NCBI RefSeq assembly: GCF_025685565.1
Contig: NZ_JAGSYE010000001.1
Span: forward strand, 2,282,826-2,346,825
Direction: 5' to 3'
From: Granulicella aggregans
Lineage (GTDB): Bacteria > Acidobacteriota > Terriglobia > Terriglobales > Acidobacteriaceae
DNA length: 64,000 nt
Positions 63,835 through 64,000 of the stretch are shown here, in pieces; positions within the stretch are counted from its first letter, which is position 1; the number at the start of each line of letters is the position of its first letter. The notes beneath the pieces are model-generated. The model saw nothing but the letters and a program-made list of their open reading frames with translations. It did not search any database and was not told the origin of the DNA. Position numbers and translations under genes: made by a program.

Positions 63835-64000
63835 GTGATTGCCGACGAGAACAAACACTACGGGATGCTCAGTGCACTTATCCGCGCCCGGCCACCTCTT
63901 CCTGTAATGGATGATTACGATGCGAGGGCTGCGCTCGCCGCTCTCCTGGCTGCCCGCAGAAAGCAGCAGCCACAAGTCGCAGGGTGGACGAACGAAGCCA
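63835..64000 (+). CDS. Partial hypothetical protein at the window edge
   Basis: A frame opening at GTG 63835 stays open to the end: MIADENKHYGMLSALIRARP, then VMDDYDARAALAALLAARRK. The composition is protein-like and helical. No ribosome site is clear and the gene runs off the window, so this is tentative. Confidence 0.35.
   Translation, partial: MIADENKHYGMLSALIRARPPLPVMDDYDARAALAALLAARRKQQPQVAGWTNEA

Noticed and set aside
1..64000. tRNA, rRNA and CRISPR
   Set aside because: No tRNA T-arm-like GGTTCGAATCC context with an acceptor stem, no rRNA stretches and no spaced direct repeats were seen on reading; a covariance-model scan would settle tRNAs.

Overview
The window looks like chromosomal DNA from an Acidobacteriota, probably the Terriglobia/Acidobacteriaceae. 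This is inferred from an Oar-type TonB-dependent receptor with a carboxypeptidase-regulatory-like N-terminus, large secreted Ig-like proteins, a LacI-controlled L-fucose locus with two GH29 fucosidases, and fairly high G+C. No rRNA, tRNA or CRISPR array was found.

Region A (1-11221, all minus) is a sugar-transfer cluster: an Asp/Asn beta-hydroxylase with a DUF6817-like N-terminus, a sugar-nucleotide epimerase, a DxD glycosyltransferase, a tandem GT4 protein, a 966-residue Ser/Gly/Asp-repeat protein ending in a tyrosinase-like domain, two GT9-like proteins and a third cut by the window edge. Region B (11857-21515) holds two more proteins with the same N-terminal domain as the 966-residue protein. 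One carries Ser-Gly-Asp repeats plus Ig-like sheets, the other a putative glycosyltransferase. Beside them lie an unknown gene, a broken collagen-like gene and a secreted tyrosinase.

The shared N-terminal domain of about 140 residues aligns without gaps in all three proteins. It looks like a YkuD L,D-transpeptidase whose SHGC active site has become TNGS. With the repeats, the glycosyltransferases and the hydroxylase, it is the best candidate for an undescribed system: modified, repeat-bearing proteins with exchangeable C-terminal cargo.

Region C (22124-35098) is mixed: a MerA-like flavoprotein with a protoglobin, a DUF302 protein, a secreted Sel1 protein, an IS21 scar, a TIR-domain gene set, a five-PAS histidine kinase with a frameshifted response regulator, and a junkyard of MFS, eda and Lrp-like fragments. 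Region D (35158-51351) has a TPR protein, the TonB receptor and a complete-looking L-fucose locus. Three near-identical operator-like sites and two clear promoters tie the receptor, the catabolic operon and the second fucosidase/dehydrogenase pair into one probable LacI regulon.

Region E (51771-54006) has three Tad-pilus-like pseudopilin genes. Region F (54150-64000) has secreted proteins: a repeat protein, a 1456-residue beta-propeller/dihaem cytochrome/discoidin/Ig protein and an 827-residue Ig/tectonin/SGNH-esterase protein. Two decayed genes and a tiny membrane ORF follow. Several genes carry single-base or nonsense lesions. Some may be sequencing errors, others real decay.
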